From contig NZ_BCQP01000044.1 of the NCBI RefSeq assembly GCF_001552135.1, positions 1 through 64,000 of the forward strand: a DNA stretch of 64,000 bases. Direction: 5' to 3'. The notes beneath the pieces were generated by a model. That model was not told the DNA's origin. It worked only from the letters and a program-made list of their open reading frames with translations, and made no database searches. Below, one piece after another: positions 43,419 to 51,670 of the stretch (its first letter is position 1; each line of letters begins with the position of its first letter). Made by a program: the position numbers and the translations under genes. This DNA comes from Actinomadura chibensis NBRC 106107 (lineage in GTDB: Bacteria; Actinomycetota; Actinomycetes; Streptosporangiales; Streptosporangiaceae).

Positions 43419-44792
43419 TCACGTCCCGGACGTCTTCGCCGCGAGGGCGGTGAGGGCGGGTTCTATGGCTCGGTGGAAGGTGGGGTAGGCGTAGATCATT
43501 TCGCGGAGGGAGGCGGTGGGGGTCTCGGTGTGGACGGCGACCGCGAGGAAGCCGAGGACCTCGCCGCCGGACGGGCCCGCGGCGGTGGCGCCGACCAGCG
43601 TCCCCCACTCGGTGTTCTCGACGAGCTTGATGAGGCCGTCGTTGCCGGTCTTGTGGATCCAGCCGCGCGTCGACTCGGGGATCGGGGAGACGGCCGTGCG
43701 GATGGGGAGGTTCTGCTCGCGCGCCTGCGCCTCGGTCAGGCCCACGGAGCCGATCTCGGGGTCGGTGAAGGTGACGCGCGGCACGGCGCGGTAGACGGCG
43801 GGCGGGCCCTCCTCGCCGAGGATGTCCCGGACGGCGATGGCCGCCTGGTACATCGACACGTGCGTGAACGCGCCCATCCCGGTGATGTCGCCGATCGCCC
43901 ACACGCCGTCGGCGGCGCGCATGTGGCCGTCGACGGGGACGTCCCGCGCGTTCTCGTCCAGGCCGACCGCGTCGAGCCCGAGGCCCCTGAGGTTCGGACG
44001 GCGCCCGGTCGCGACCAGGAGCCGGTCGCCGACGATGGACTCCTCGCCTAGGCGGAGGGTGAACTCGCCGTTCTCGTAGGAGACGCCGGTCGCGCCCACC
44101 CCCGTGCGGACGCCGATGCCCTCGCGCTCGAACACGTCGCGGAGCAGCGCGCTGGACTCCGGTTCCTCGTTGGCGAGCAGCCGGTCGCCGGCCTCCACGA
44201 TGGTGACGCGGCTGCCGAAGCGGGAGAACACCTGCGCCATCTCGGCGCCGACGACGCCCCCGCCGAGGACGAGCAGCGACGCGGGCGGCTCCGTCGCCTG
44301 GACGGCCTCCCGGTTCGTCCAGTACGGGGTGCCCGCGAGACCGTCGATGGGCGGGGCGGCGGGCGACGTGCCGGTGTTGAGGACGATCCCCCGCCGCGCC
44401 TGGAAGACCCGGCCGTCCACGGTGACCTCGCGCGGGCCGGTGATGCGGCCGTGCCCGCGGACGAGCCGGGCGCCCTTGCCGGTGAGCCGGTCGGCGGCGA
44501 CCTTGTCGTCCCAGTCGTCGGTCGCCTCGTCGCGGATCCGGGCCGCGACCGGCGCCCAGTCCGCACGGACCGACGCCTCGCCCGCCATCCCGGGGACGCG
44601 GGCGCCCTCCGCGAGGAGCCCGGCGGCGCGCACCATCATCTTCGTCGGGACGCAGGCGTAGTACGGGCACTCGCCCCCGACCAGCCGCGACTCGACGGCG
44701 ACGACGGACAGGCCCGCCTCGGCGAGCCGTCCCGCCGCGTCCTCGCCGCCCGGGCCCAGACCGATCACCACGACATCGACTTCTTCAGCCAT
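43419..44792 (-). CDS. Pyridine nucleotide-disulfide oxidoreductase (class I)
   Basis: 457 residues from ATG 44792; two upstream in-frame ATGs (44798, 44801) leave no room for a ribosome site. FAD-binding GLGPGGEDAA, redox pair C42/C47 in GGECPYYACVPTK (usual family text GGxCxNxGCxPSK), NAD(P) motif GGGVVGAEMAQVF, second FAD motif WAIGDITGMGAFTHV, and C-terminal His-Glu in AYPTFHRAIEPAL. It resembles dihydrolipoamide dehydrogenase or mercuric reductase in layout; the substrate is uncertain. Its start overlaps the RNase Z stop. Confidence 0.88.
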   Translation of the reverse strand: MAEEVDVVVIGLGPGGEDAAGRLAEAGLSVVAVESRLVGGECPYYACVPTKMMVRAAGLLAEGARVPGMAGEASVRADWAPVAARIRDEATDDWDDKVAADRLTGKGARLVRGHGRITGPREVTVDGRVFQARRGIVLNTGTSPAAPPIDGLAGTPYWTNREAVQATEPPASLLVLGGGVVGAEMAQVFSRFGSRVTIVEAGDRLLANEEPESSALLRDVFEREGIGVRTGVGATGVSYENGEFTLRLGEESIVGDRLLVATGRRPNLRGLGLDAVGLDENARDVPVDGHMRAADGVWAIGDITGMGAFTHVSMYQAAIAVRDILGEEGPPAVYRAVPRVTFTDPEIGSVGLTEAQAREQNLPIRTAVSPIPESTRGWIHKTGNDGLIKLVENTEWGTLVGATAAGPSGGEVLGFLAVAVHTETPTASLREMIYAYPTFHRAIEPALTALAAKTSGT

Positions 44793-45753
44793 GGTCATCA
44801 TCCTGCCCTGCCCGGCGGCCGGTCAGTCGACGCGGCGGCATCGGGATCCGGTCGAGGTCGTGGACGAGCGTGACCTCGCCCCCGAAGACGGCGGACGCCT
44901 CGTCGGCGAACCGGGGCTCGTCGTCCGTCCGGTACCGCTCGGAGAAGTGCGTGAGGACCAGGTGCCGGACGCCCGCCCCCGCCGCGACCTTCGCCGCCTG
45001 GGACGCGGTGAGGTGCCCGTACTCGGCGGCGAGGGCGGCGTCGGAGTCGAGGAACGTCGACTCGATGACCAGCATGTCGACCCCGTCGGCCAGTTCCGCC
45101 ACGGCGTCGCAGAGCCGGGTGTCCATGACGAACGCGAACTTCTGGCCGGGACGCCGCACGCTGCACTCGTCGAGCGTGACGGTGCGCCCGTCCGGGGTGA
45201 CGACGCGGCCGTCCCGCTGGAGCCGCCGCACCATCGGCCCGCGCACGCCCCGCGCGGCGAGTTCGGCGGGCAGCATCGTGACGCCGTCCGGCTCCTCAAG
45301 CCGGTACCCGTACGCCTCCACCGGGTGGGACAGGCGCATCGCGACAAGGGAGAACGGCGCGTCCCCCGTGTCGAGCTCCGTCCGGTCCCCGGCGACGGGC
45401 CGCTCCCGGATCACGTCGGTGTCGTGGAAGGCGGCGGCGTGCCGCAGCCGCTCCCAGAACCGCGCGCCGCTCGCCGGGAACGCCGCGTCCACCGGGTGCG
45501 CGACGCCGTCGCGGGCGATGCGCTGGACGATCCCCGGCACCCCGAGGCAGTGGTCGCCGTGGAAGTGCGTCACGCAGATCCACGTCACGTCGGACGCCGA
45601 CGCCCCGGCCAGCGTCATCTGCCGCTGCGTCCCCTCGCCGGGGTCGAAGAGGAGGCCGTGGCCGTCCCAGCGCAGCAGGTAGCCGTTGTGGTTGCGGGTC
45701 CTGGTCGGGACCGCGCTGGCGGAGCCGAGGACGGTCAGATCTCGCGCGGACAT
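44785..45753 (-). CDS. rnz: Ribonuclease Z-type MBL-fold hydrolase
   Basis: 322 residues from ATG 45753, with only a G-run as ribosome site, so the start is moderately sure. Metal ligands are in THFHGDH (H63, H65, D67, H68), FVMDTRLCD (Asp bridging) and the late His in LVLTHFSERY; the exosite loop follows MVRRLQRDGRVV. The enzyme removes 3' trailers from tRNA precursors. It overlaps the next gene by 8 bp. Confidence 0.88.
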   Translation of the reverse strand: MSARDLTVLGSASAVPTRTRNHNGYLLRWDGHGLLFDPGEGTQRQMTLAGASASDVTWICVTHFHGDHCLGVPGIVQRIARDGVAHPVDAAFPASGARFWERLRHAAAFHDTDVIRERPVAGDRTELDTGDAPFSLVAMRLSHPVEAYGYRLEEPDGVTMLPAELAARGVRGPMVRRLQRDGRVVTPDGRTVTLDECSVRRPGQKFAFVMDTRLCDAVAELADGVDMLVIESTFLDSDAALAAEYGHLTASQAAKVAAGAGVRHLVLTHFSERYRTDDEPRFADEASAVFGGEVTLVHDLDRIPMPPRRLTGRRAGQDDDHG

Positions 45754-45832
45754 CCCCCCATGGTGCCGCCTCCCGGGCACGATCAAGCGCTTGGTTATGC
45801 TGTCCGCACCGAGCCCGGACGAGGAGGCCCCG

Positions 45833-46309
45833 TTGGCAGGCGGCAAGCGCGAGCAGATCAGGATGACGCCGGACGAGGTCGCGGCCTACCTCGCGGAGAG
45901 CTACAAGGTGCAGGTCGCGACCGTCGGCAAGGACGGCGCGCCGCACCTCGTCACGATGTTCTACGCGCTGCTCGACGGCAAGATCGCCTTCACCACCTAC
46001 CGGGCGTCGCAGAAAGTGCTGAACCTGCGCCGGAATCCGACCATGACCTGCCTGGTGGAGGACGGCGTCGAGTACGACGAGCTGCGCGGGGTGGCCCTGT
46101 ACGGGCGCGGCGTCGTCATCGACGACCCCGAGCCGCGCAACAAGGTCGGCATGGTGGTCGGCTCCCGGATGGCGGGGCTGCCCGTCCCGGAGATCGGCGA
46201 GCCCATCGACCCGGTGGTCGCCGAGGGCATCGAGCGGGCGGTGGCCAAGCGCGTCCTCATCGTGATGGAGCCCGACCGCGTCGTGAGCTGGGACCACCGC
46301 AAGGCCTGA
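45833..46309 (+). CDS. F420/PPOX-class flavin- or F420-binding split-barrel protein
   Basis: 158 residues from TTG 45833, which has GAGGAGG at ideal distance; ATG 45797 has none and lies in the likely -10 (TTATGC). Split-barrel fold: VQVATVGKDGAPHLVTMFYALLDGKIAFTTYRASQKVLNLRRNP is the cofactor-binding half. These proteins reduce substrates with F420H2 or bind FMN or heme. It is divergent from RNase Z by 79 bp. Confidence 0.85.
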   Translation: MAGGKREQIRMTPDEVAAYLAESYKVQVATVGKDGAPHLVTMFYALLDGKIAFTTYRASQKVLNLRRNPTMTCLVEDGVEYDELRGVALYGRGVVIDDPEPRNKVGMVVGSRMAGLPVPEIGEPIDPVVAEGIERAVAKRVLIVMEPDRVVSWDHRKA

Positions 46310-46313
46310 CCCG

Positions 46314-47141
46314 TCACGACCTCTGCGCGGCCACCCGTTCGTACAGTTCCGCCGCGCGGTCGAGTGCCGCGCCCTCGGCGGCGCGGTCGCCGCGCTGGCG
46401 GGCGGCCTCGGCCAGGTGGACGAACATCCCGGCCTGCTGGTCGACGGCGTCCTCCTTGCGCAGGATCTCCAGGGCCTGGCCGAAGAAGTTCGTCGCGGCG
46501 ACGGGACGGCGCGCCCGCAGGTACGCCTCGCCCAGGCTGGCCAGCGCGCGGGCGCGGTTGTACTGGTCCGGTTCGGGGAGGGCGGCGAACTCGTCCGGGA
46601 GCAGGCCGAGCAGGCCGATGGCGCGGTCGAGGTCGCCGGTCCCGATCAGCGCGCGGGCGAGGTCGTGCCGGGCCGTCAGGACGGCGTGCGGGTCGCCGTC
46701 CTGCTCGGCCGCGTCGTGCTCGGCCTCCTCCAGCCGCCCCGCGAACTCCTCGGCGGCCTCGGCCCAGCGCTCCCGCTCCAGCAGCGCCAGCGCGTCCGCG
46801 TGGAGCCCGCCCTCGCCCGCCGACGCGGCGGCGAGGAGGTGGTCGAGGACGCGGCGCAGCGCCGCCTCCCGTCCGGCCTCGGTCTCCTCCTCCTCGGCGC
46901 GCTCGCGGGCGAAGGCGCGGAGCGGGCCGGGCAGGGAGTAGCGGCCGTCCGCGGACTCGGCCGCGAGCCCGCGCTCGGCGAGCGCGGCGAGCAGCGTCCG
47001 GGCCTCGTCCTCCGGCACGCCGGCGAGGGCGGCGGCCGCCGCGGGGCCGACGTCGTCGCCGGGCAGCACGCCCAGCAGCCGGAACAGCCGCGCCGCCGCC
47101 GGGGGCAGCGCCCGGTGGGCGTCCTCGAAGTTCGCGCGCAC
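46314..47141 (-). CDS. TPR protein with STAND-type winged-helix start
   Basis: 275 residues from GTG 47141 (GGGGAGG at 9 nt); GTG 47186 is possible. The N-terminus (HRALPPAAARLFRLLGVLPGDDVGPAAAAALAGVPEDEARTLLAAL) matches the winged-helix region that follows the NB-ARC domain in AfsR-like regulators. About four TPR-like helix pairs follow (YNRARALASLGEAYLRARRPVAATNFFGQALEI). No NTPase domain is present, so this is a stand-alone or truncated relative. The frame overlaps the LtrA stop only if the longer start is used. Confidence 0.72.
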   Translation of the reverse strand: MRANFEDAHRALPPAAARLFRLLGVLPGDDVGPAAAAALAGVPEDEARTLLAALAERGLAAESADGRYSLPGPLRAFARERAEEEETEAGREAALRRVLDHLLAAASAGEGGLHADALALLERERWAEAAEEFAGRLEEAEHDAAEQDGDPHAVLTARHDLARALIGTGDLDRAIGLLGLLPDEFAALPEPDQYNRARALASLGEAYLRARRPVAATNFFGQALEILRKEDAVDQQAGMFVHLAEAARQRGDRAAEGAALDRAAELYERVAAQRS

Positions 47142-47182
47142 GCCGAAGATCCTCCCCGGCGGGGGCCGGGTCCAACCGGACG

Positions 47183-48445
47183 TCACCCGGCGGCGAACGG
47201 CCCCGGCAGCGCGTTCGTTCGGCGCAGCCGCCGGTAGGCGCGCACGTCCCAGAGCGCCAGCGCCACCACCACGGCGGACGCGCACACGTGCAGGGCGAGC
47301 GGTGTGAACGCGTCGGTGAGCAGGGCGGGCGCGGCCAGCCCGGCGAGGACGAGGATCGCGATCACCCGGGCGCGTGTGAACCCGCCGAACACGGCCCGCT
47401 TGAACAGCGCGTGCCCGGCGACGAACAGGGCGGGGCCGCCGAGTGCGACGACGGCGAACGCCGTGCCGAAGTGACCGCCGGGGTGGGCCACGACCTTCTC
47501 GTCCGCGACCGCGCCGACGATGACGCCCGCGACCATCACGATGTGGATGAAGGTGTAGGCGGAGCGTCCGAGCCGTCCCGGGTCGGGGGACGAGGCGATC
47601 CGCTCGGCGGCGGCCTCGGCGGTGTGGTCGAAGTAGATCCACCAGAGCGCGACGGTGCCGACGAACGCCGACACGAACCCGGCCGCGACCTTCGCCGACG
47701 GCGGGTTCCCGGCCAGCGTGGCGCCGGTGACCAGCACCGTCTCGCCGAGCGCGATGATCAGGAAGAGCTGGCAGCGCTCGGCCATGTGCGCGCCGTCGAT
47801 CGTCCACTCGGCGGTGCTGGACCGGCCGAGAAGGGGCGTCGCGTAGCCGTGCCACGGCGCGAGGTACTCCAGCGCCACGGCCAGCGCCCACAGCCCCGCG
47901 CGGGCCTCGTGCCCGTCGGCGAGCGCGCCGCCGATCCACAGCACGCCGGCGGCCGCCTGCCAGAACAGGACCCGCTGGAAGTTCGGGCCGAGCCGGTGCC
48001 CCCAGGTGCACACGACGACGAACAGCGTCCTGCCGACCTGGATCGCGACGTAGGCGCCGGCGAACCACAGCGCCTCGCCCCCGAACGCGCCGGGCAGCAT
48101 CGCCGCCATGAACAGCCCGGCGATCATCACCGCGACCAGCATCAGCCGGACGGCCGGGTGGTCGGGGCTGAACCAGTTCGTCGTCCAGCACGTGTACATC
48201 CACGCCCACCAGACGGCGAGCAGGAGTAGCAGCGTCTCGCCGGCGCCGCGCGGCGTGAGGTGCTCCAGCAGCAGGTGGGAGAGCTGAGTGACCGCGAAGA
48301 CGAAGACGAGGTCGAAGAACAGCTCGAAGAACGTGACCCGCGCGCCCTGCTCGCCGCGCTCCCGCAGCATCGCTTCGGACCTGTGCGGACGGCCCGCGCC
48401 CGGGACCGCCGCGGCCTCCCGCCGGTGCGCCGCCGCCTCCGCCAT
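47183..48445 (-). CDS. Low-temperature-requirement A (LtrA) family membrane protein
   Basis: 420 residues; ATG 48445. The family signature VTFFELFFDLVFVFAVTQLSH opens the membrane part, followed by about ten helices and conserved TIDGAHMAERCQLFLIIALGETVLVTG. LtrA was named from Listeria growth in the cold; the molecular role is unknown. It is the middle gene of a minus-strand run from mca to the TPR gene. Confidence 0.92.
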   Translation of the reverse strand: MAEAAAHRREAAAVPGAGRPHRSEAMLRERGEQGARVTFFELFFDLVFVFAVTQLSHLLLEHLTPRGAGETLLLLLAVWWAWMYTCWTTNWFSPDHPAVRLMLVAVMIAGLFMAAMLPGAFGGEALWFAGAYVAIQVGRTLFVVVCTWGHRLGPNFQRVLFWQAAAGVLWIGGALADGHEARAGLWALAVALEYLAPWHGYATPLLGRSSTAEWTIDGAHMAERCQLFLIIALGETVLVTGATLAGNPPSAKVAAGFVSAFVGTVALWWIYFDHTAEAAAERIASSPDPGRLGRSAYTFIHIVMVAGVIVGAVADEKVVAHPGGHFGTAFAVVALGGPALFVAGHALFKRAVFGGFTRARVIAILVLAGLAAPALLTDAFTPLALHVCASAVVVALALWDVRAYRRLRRTNALPGPFAAG

Positions 48446-48484
48446 GGGCGCCCCCGCTTCTTCAGATGTCGAGTCGTGCGCGCG

Positions 48485-48766
48485 TCAGGCGCCGTCCCCG
48501 TCGCCGGCGCCGCCGCCCTTCGCGGCGTCGTCGATCTTAGCCGCCCGCCCGGCGGCGGCCTTCGCGGCTTCGGCGCGCTCCCACTCCCGCTGCTTCAGAT
48601 CGGCCTCGCGCGGCGCCTCGATCTTCTTGAGCTGCTTGCCCATCGAGCGGAACAGGAAGACCGTCGCGATGACGAGGACGACGAAGACGCCGAAGCCGAG
48701 CAGGCCGGGGCTGACCGTGTCGTCGTTCAGGGGAAGCCCCGCGAGGGGCGCGGCGAGGGGAGGCAT
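48485..48766 (-). CDS. Small single-pass membrane protein coupled to mca
   Basis: 93 residues from ATG 48766, overlapping the mca stop as TGATG. One helix (GLLGFGVFVVLVIATVFLF), then a charged amphipathic tail (GKQLKKIEAPREADLKQREWERAEAAKAAAG). It corresponds in size, topology and place to the mycobacterial gene beside mca (Rv1081c). Function unknown; the coupling suggests a stoichiometric link with Mca. Confidence 0.85.
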   Translation of the reverse strand: MPPLAAPLAGLPLNDDTVSPGLLGFGVFVVLVIATVFLFRSMGKQLKKIEAPREADLKQREWERAEAAKAAAGRAAKIDDAAKGGGAGDGDGA

Positions 48767-49695
48767 CAGAGACACACCTTCTCCCGGACGCCGGCGAACA
48801 GGTCGTCCTCCGGCAGTTCGGTGTCGACCAGGGACCTGGCCAAATGGTAGTCCTCGGTGGGCCATGCCTCGCGCTGGACGTCCATCGGGACGACGAACCA
48901 GAACCCGTTCGGGTCGATCTGGGTGGCGTGGGCGAGCAGGGCGCGGTCGCGGGTCTCGAAGTGGTCGGCGCACGGGACGCGCGTGGTGATCTCCCACTTG
49001 GCGCGCTCGCCGGCGCCGTCCTCGTCGAACCGCTTCATCCAGTCGGTGTAGGGCGACTCCAGGCCCGCGTTCTCCATCGCGGTGTGCAGGGCGAGGACGC
49101 GCTCCTTGCTGAACGTCATGTGGTAGTAGAGCTTGAGAGGCTGCCAGGGCTCGCCTGTGCCGGGGTAGCGCTCCGGGTCGCCCGCCGCGTCGAACGCCTC
49201 GATCGAGATCTCGTGGCACTTCACGTGGTCGGGGTGCGGGTAGCCGCCCTTCTCGTCGTAGGTGAGCAGCACGTGCGGGCGGAACTCGCGGACGGCGCGC
49301 ACCAGCGGCTCGGCGGCGGTCTCCAGCGGTTCGAGCGCGAAGCAGCCGTCCGGCAGCGGCGGCGGCGGGTCGCCCTCGGGGAAGCCGGAGTCGACGAAGC
49401 CGAGCCAGGTCTGCCGGACGCCGAGGATCTCGCGGGCGCGCGCCATCTCCGCCTCGCGCACCTTGCCGATGTCGGCCTTGACCTCGGGACGGTCCATCGC
49501 CGGGTTGAGGATGTCGCCGCGCTCGCCGCCGGTGCACGTCACGACGAGGACCTCGACGCCCTCCGCGACGTACCGCGCCATCGTCGCGGCGCCCTTGCTG
49601 GACTCGTCGTCGGGGTGGGCGTGCACCGCCATGAGGCGCAGCGGCTCGTCGCCCCCGGCCGGCCGCCTCGTCGTTTCCTCGATCGCCTCGGACAC
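48766..49695 (-). CDS. mca: Mycothiol S-conjugate amidase
   Basis: 309 residues from GTG 49695. It hydrolyses mycothiol S-conjugates to a mercapturic acid and GlcN-Ins, the mycothiol detoxification step. LmbE-type zinc site: HPDDE (27-31) and GGYPHPDH; also TGGERGDILNPAMD, LGFVDSGFPEGD and HATQIDPN near the C-terminus, all as in Mtb Mca. It shows that the host makes mycothiol. Divergent from DUF4307 with 112 bp between starts. Confidence 0.96.
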   Translation of the reverse strand: MSEAIEETTRRPAGGDEPLRLMAVHAHPDDESSKGAATMARYVAEGVEVLVVTCTGGERGDILNPAMDRPEVKADIGKVREAEMARAREILGVRQTWLGFVDSGFPEGDPPPPLPDGCFALEPLETAAEPLVRAVREFRPHVLLTYDEKGGYPHPDHVKCHEISIEAFDAAGDPERYPGTGEPWQPLKLYYHMTFSKERVLALHTAMENAGLESPYTDWMKRFDEDGAGERAKWEITTRVPCADHFETRDRALLAHATQIDPNGFWFVVPMDVQREAWPTEDYHLARSLVDTELPEDDLFAGVREKVCL

Positions 49696-49807
49696 CTGGG
49701 GATCTCCCTCTCCGGACTCGATGAGCGGCCCCCGGTTCGAGGCACGCGACAGCACAGACGAGAATTGTCCCTGACAACGTCCGGACACCGCACGGAGATT
49801 CCCCGCC

Positions 49808-50203
49808 ATGACGACGAGCGTGCCGCAGGAAGCCGCGTCCGACCCCGGCCGGCCCGAGCCGCGGCGGGGACGCCTCGGCCTGGTCGTCATCGGCGCGGTC
49901 GCCGCCCTCGCCGCGGGCGGGTTCGGCATCATCGCCGCCTACGCGGGGCAGACGCCCGGCATCGTCGCGCAGATGGTGAGTTACGACATCGCCGACTCCT
50001 CGGTGACGGTCAACTACACCGTGGCCAAGGGGAAGGACGACGCCGTCCGCTGCACCGTCGACGCCTACGACGAGAAGTTCACGGTGCTGGACGAGCGGGA
50101 GGTCACCGTCCCGGCGGGCCGGTCCGGCGCCAAGGGGACGGAGACGCTGCACACGTCACGCAGGGCGACCGGCGCGCGGATCCACGACTGCCGCGCGGTG
50201 TAG
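49808..50203 (+). CDS. DUF4307 single-pass membrane protein
   Basis: 131 residues; ATG 49808. A short polar start, one helix (LVVIGAVAALAAGGFGIIAAYAG) and an extracytoplasmic beta-sandwich (VSYDIADSSVTVNYTVAKGKDDAVRCTVDAYDEKF) with two Cys (AVRC, HDC) that may pair. The gene is consistently beside mca in actinomycetes; function unknown. Confidence 0.9.
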   Translation: MTTSVPQEAASDPGRPEPRRGRLGLVVIGAVAALAAGGFGIIAAYAGQTPGIVAQMVSYDIADSSVTVNYTVAKGKDDAVRCTVDAYDEKFTVLDEREVTVPAGRSGAKGTETLHTSRRATGARIHDCRAV

Positions 50204-50425
50204 GCGCGGTATAGGCCGGGTGCGGCGGCCGGGTGTAACGGTCCGGCGCCCGATACGCCCGGTGAAGGCCGAAGTACGAATGGCGGATTGCAGACGCCGA
50301 GATCAGGGAACCTTTACCCGCAACCACCGGATAGGCTAGAGGTTTCACCCGGCCGCACTTCATGTCGATGTGACATCCGCCCAGGGAGCGGGCGGAGGAT
50401 CGCTACATGTGGATGAGGAGTACCC

Positions 50426-50926
50426 GTGACCGAGACCCGCGCTGACAACGTCACCTGGCTGACCCAGGAGGCGTACGACCGGCTCAAGAACGAGCTGGAG
50501 CACCTGTCGGGCCCGGGCCGCATCGAGATCGCGCAGAAGATCGAGGCGGCGCGGGAGGAAGGCGACCTGCGCGAGAACGGCGGCTACCACGCGGCCAAGG
50601 AGGAACAGGGCAAGATCGAGGGCCGCATCCTGCAGCTCCAGGGCATCCTGGAGAACGCCCGCGTCGGCGAGGCGCCGCGCACCGAGGGCGTCGTCGGGCC
50701 GGGCATGACCGTCACGATCTCCTTCGAGGGCGACGACGAGGAGGTCACCTTCCTGCTCGCCTCCCGCGAGGAGGTCGGCGCCCCCATCGACGTCTACTCC
50801 CCCAACTCGCCGCTGGGCGCGGCGATCAACGGCAAGAAGGTCGGCGAGAAGGCCACCTACACCCTGCCGAACGGACGCGGCATGACGGTCGAGATCCTCG
50901 ACGCCACCCCGTACGGGGCCGGCTGA
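50426..50926 (+). CDS. greA: Transcription elongation factor GreA
   Basis: 166 residues; GTG 50426 behind GAGGAG. The N-terminal coiled coil ends in the acidic tip EEGDLRENGGYHAAKEEQG, which enters the RNA polymerase secondary channel to trigger cleavage of backtracked RNA. The C-terminal FKBP-like domain includes SPNSPLGAAINGKKVGE. The upstream GGGAACC (50306-50312) is ECF-like, with a possible TAGGCT at 50332; not conclusive. Confidence 0.96.
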   Translation: MTETRADNVTWLTQEAYDRLKNELEHLSGPGRIEIAQKIEAAREEGDLRENGGYHAAKEEQGKIEGRILQLQGILENARVGEAPRTEGVVGPGMTVTISFEGDDEEVTFLLASREEVGAPIDVYSPNSPLGAAINGKKVGEKATYTLPNGRGMTVEILDATPYGAG

Positions 50927-50985
50927 CCGTAATTCCTCGGGCCGGCGTCCTCCTGAGCCGGCCGCGCTGATCGCGGAACCGGGAA

Positions 50986-51016
50986 CCGCCGGGCGGGCAG
51001 AGAACCCGCCCGGCGG
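50986..51016. terminator. Bidirectional intrinsic terminator
   Basis: A perfect 12-bp stem (CCGCCGGGCGGG with its complement) and a 7-nt loop between the convergent greA and AsnC genes. Confidence 0.85.
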
Positions 51017-51030
51017 CGCTGTGTCCGGGG

Positions 51031-51525
51031 CTAGCGGCCGCGCTCGGCGGCGACGGCGCGGACGAGCGGCAGCGTCCGGTACGGCACCTGGGTCGCGAGG
51101 GAGATCACCGACGACGCGCGCTCGACGCCCGCGACGTCCACGATGACGTCGATGACCCGCTGCAGGTCGGTGTTGCTGCGCGCCACGACGCGGCACAGCA
51201 TGTCGCCGGGCCCGGTGATGGTGTGCGCCTCGATCACCTCGGGCACCTGGGCGAGCCGCGCCGCCACCGGGTCGTGCCCGCTGTGCCCCTGCCCCAGGCT
51301 CTGCCTGAGCTGGAGCGTCACGAACGCGGTGACGCCGTAGCCGAGCGCCGCCGGGTCGATCTCCGGGCCCATGCCCGCGATGACGCCGTCGCGGGCCAGC
51401 CGGTCGAGCCGCGCCTGGACGGTCCCGCGCGCGACCTTCAGCCGCCGGGACGCCTCCAGGACGCCGATCCGCGGCTCGGCGGTGAAGAGCTCGATCAGCC
51501 GTCCGTCCAGCGCGTCGATCGGCAC
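51031..51525 (-). CDS. Lrp/AsnC-family regulator
   Basis: 164 residues; GTG 51525. N-terminal HTH (LDGRLIELFTAEPRIGVLEASRRLKVARGTVQARLDRLARDGVI) and C-terminal RAM ligand/oligomer domain (VIEAHTITGPGDMLCRVVARSNTDLQRVIDVI). It is divergent from hppD, so it probably responds to an aromatic amino acid or its keto acid and controls tyrosine catabolism. Paired TGTACAGA-type sites lie between the genes. Confidence 0.92.
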   Translation of the reverse strand: MPIDALDGRLIELFTAEPRIGVLEASRRLKVARGTVQARLDRLARDGVIAGMGPEIDPAALGYGVTAFVTLQLRQSLGQGHSGHDPVAARLAQVPEVIEAHTITGPGDMLCRVVARSNTDLQRVIDVIVDVAGVERASSVISLATQVPYRTLPLVRAVAAERGR

Positions 51526-51569
51526 GCCGCCCCCTTCTCCGCCGAGGCCGCCCGCATTCGTGGTCAGGA

Positions 51570-51619
51570 TGTACAGAGCGACCGGTCGTTCTCGCTATCC
51601 ACTGTACAGATTGACCAGT
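51570..51619. promoter_or_regulatory. AsnC/hppD direct-repeat operator
   Basis: TGTACAGA-NN-GACC-R-GT occurs at 51570-51586 and again at 51603-51619, 33 bp apart (about three helical turns), in the same orientation. Same-face multiple sites suit octameric Lrp-type wrapping. Confidence 0.62.
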
Positions 51620-51670
51620 GATTCAGACGACTCTTGCGCACCTTGTAGGCGGTTGCGGAGATTGGGTGAC

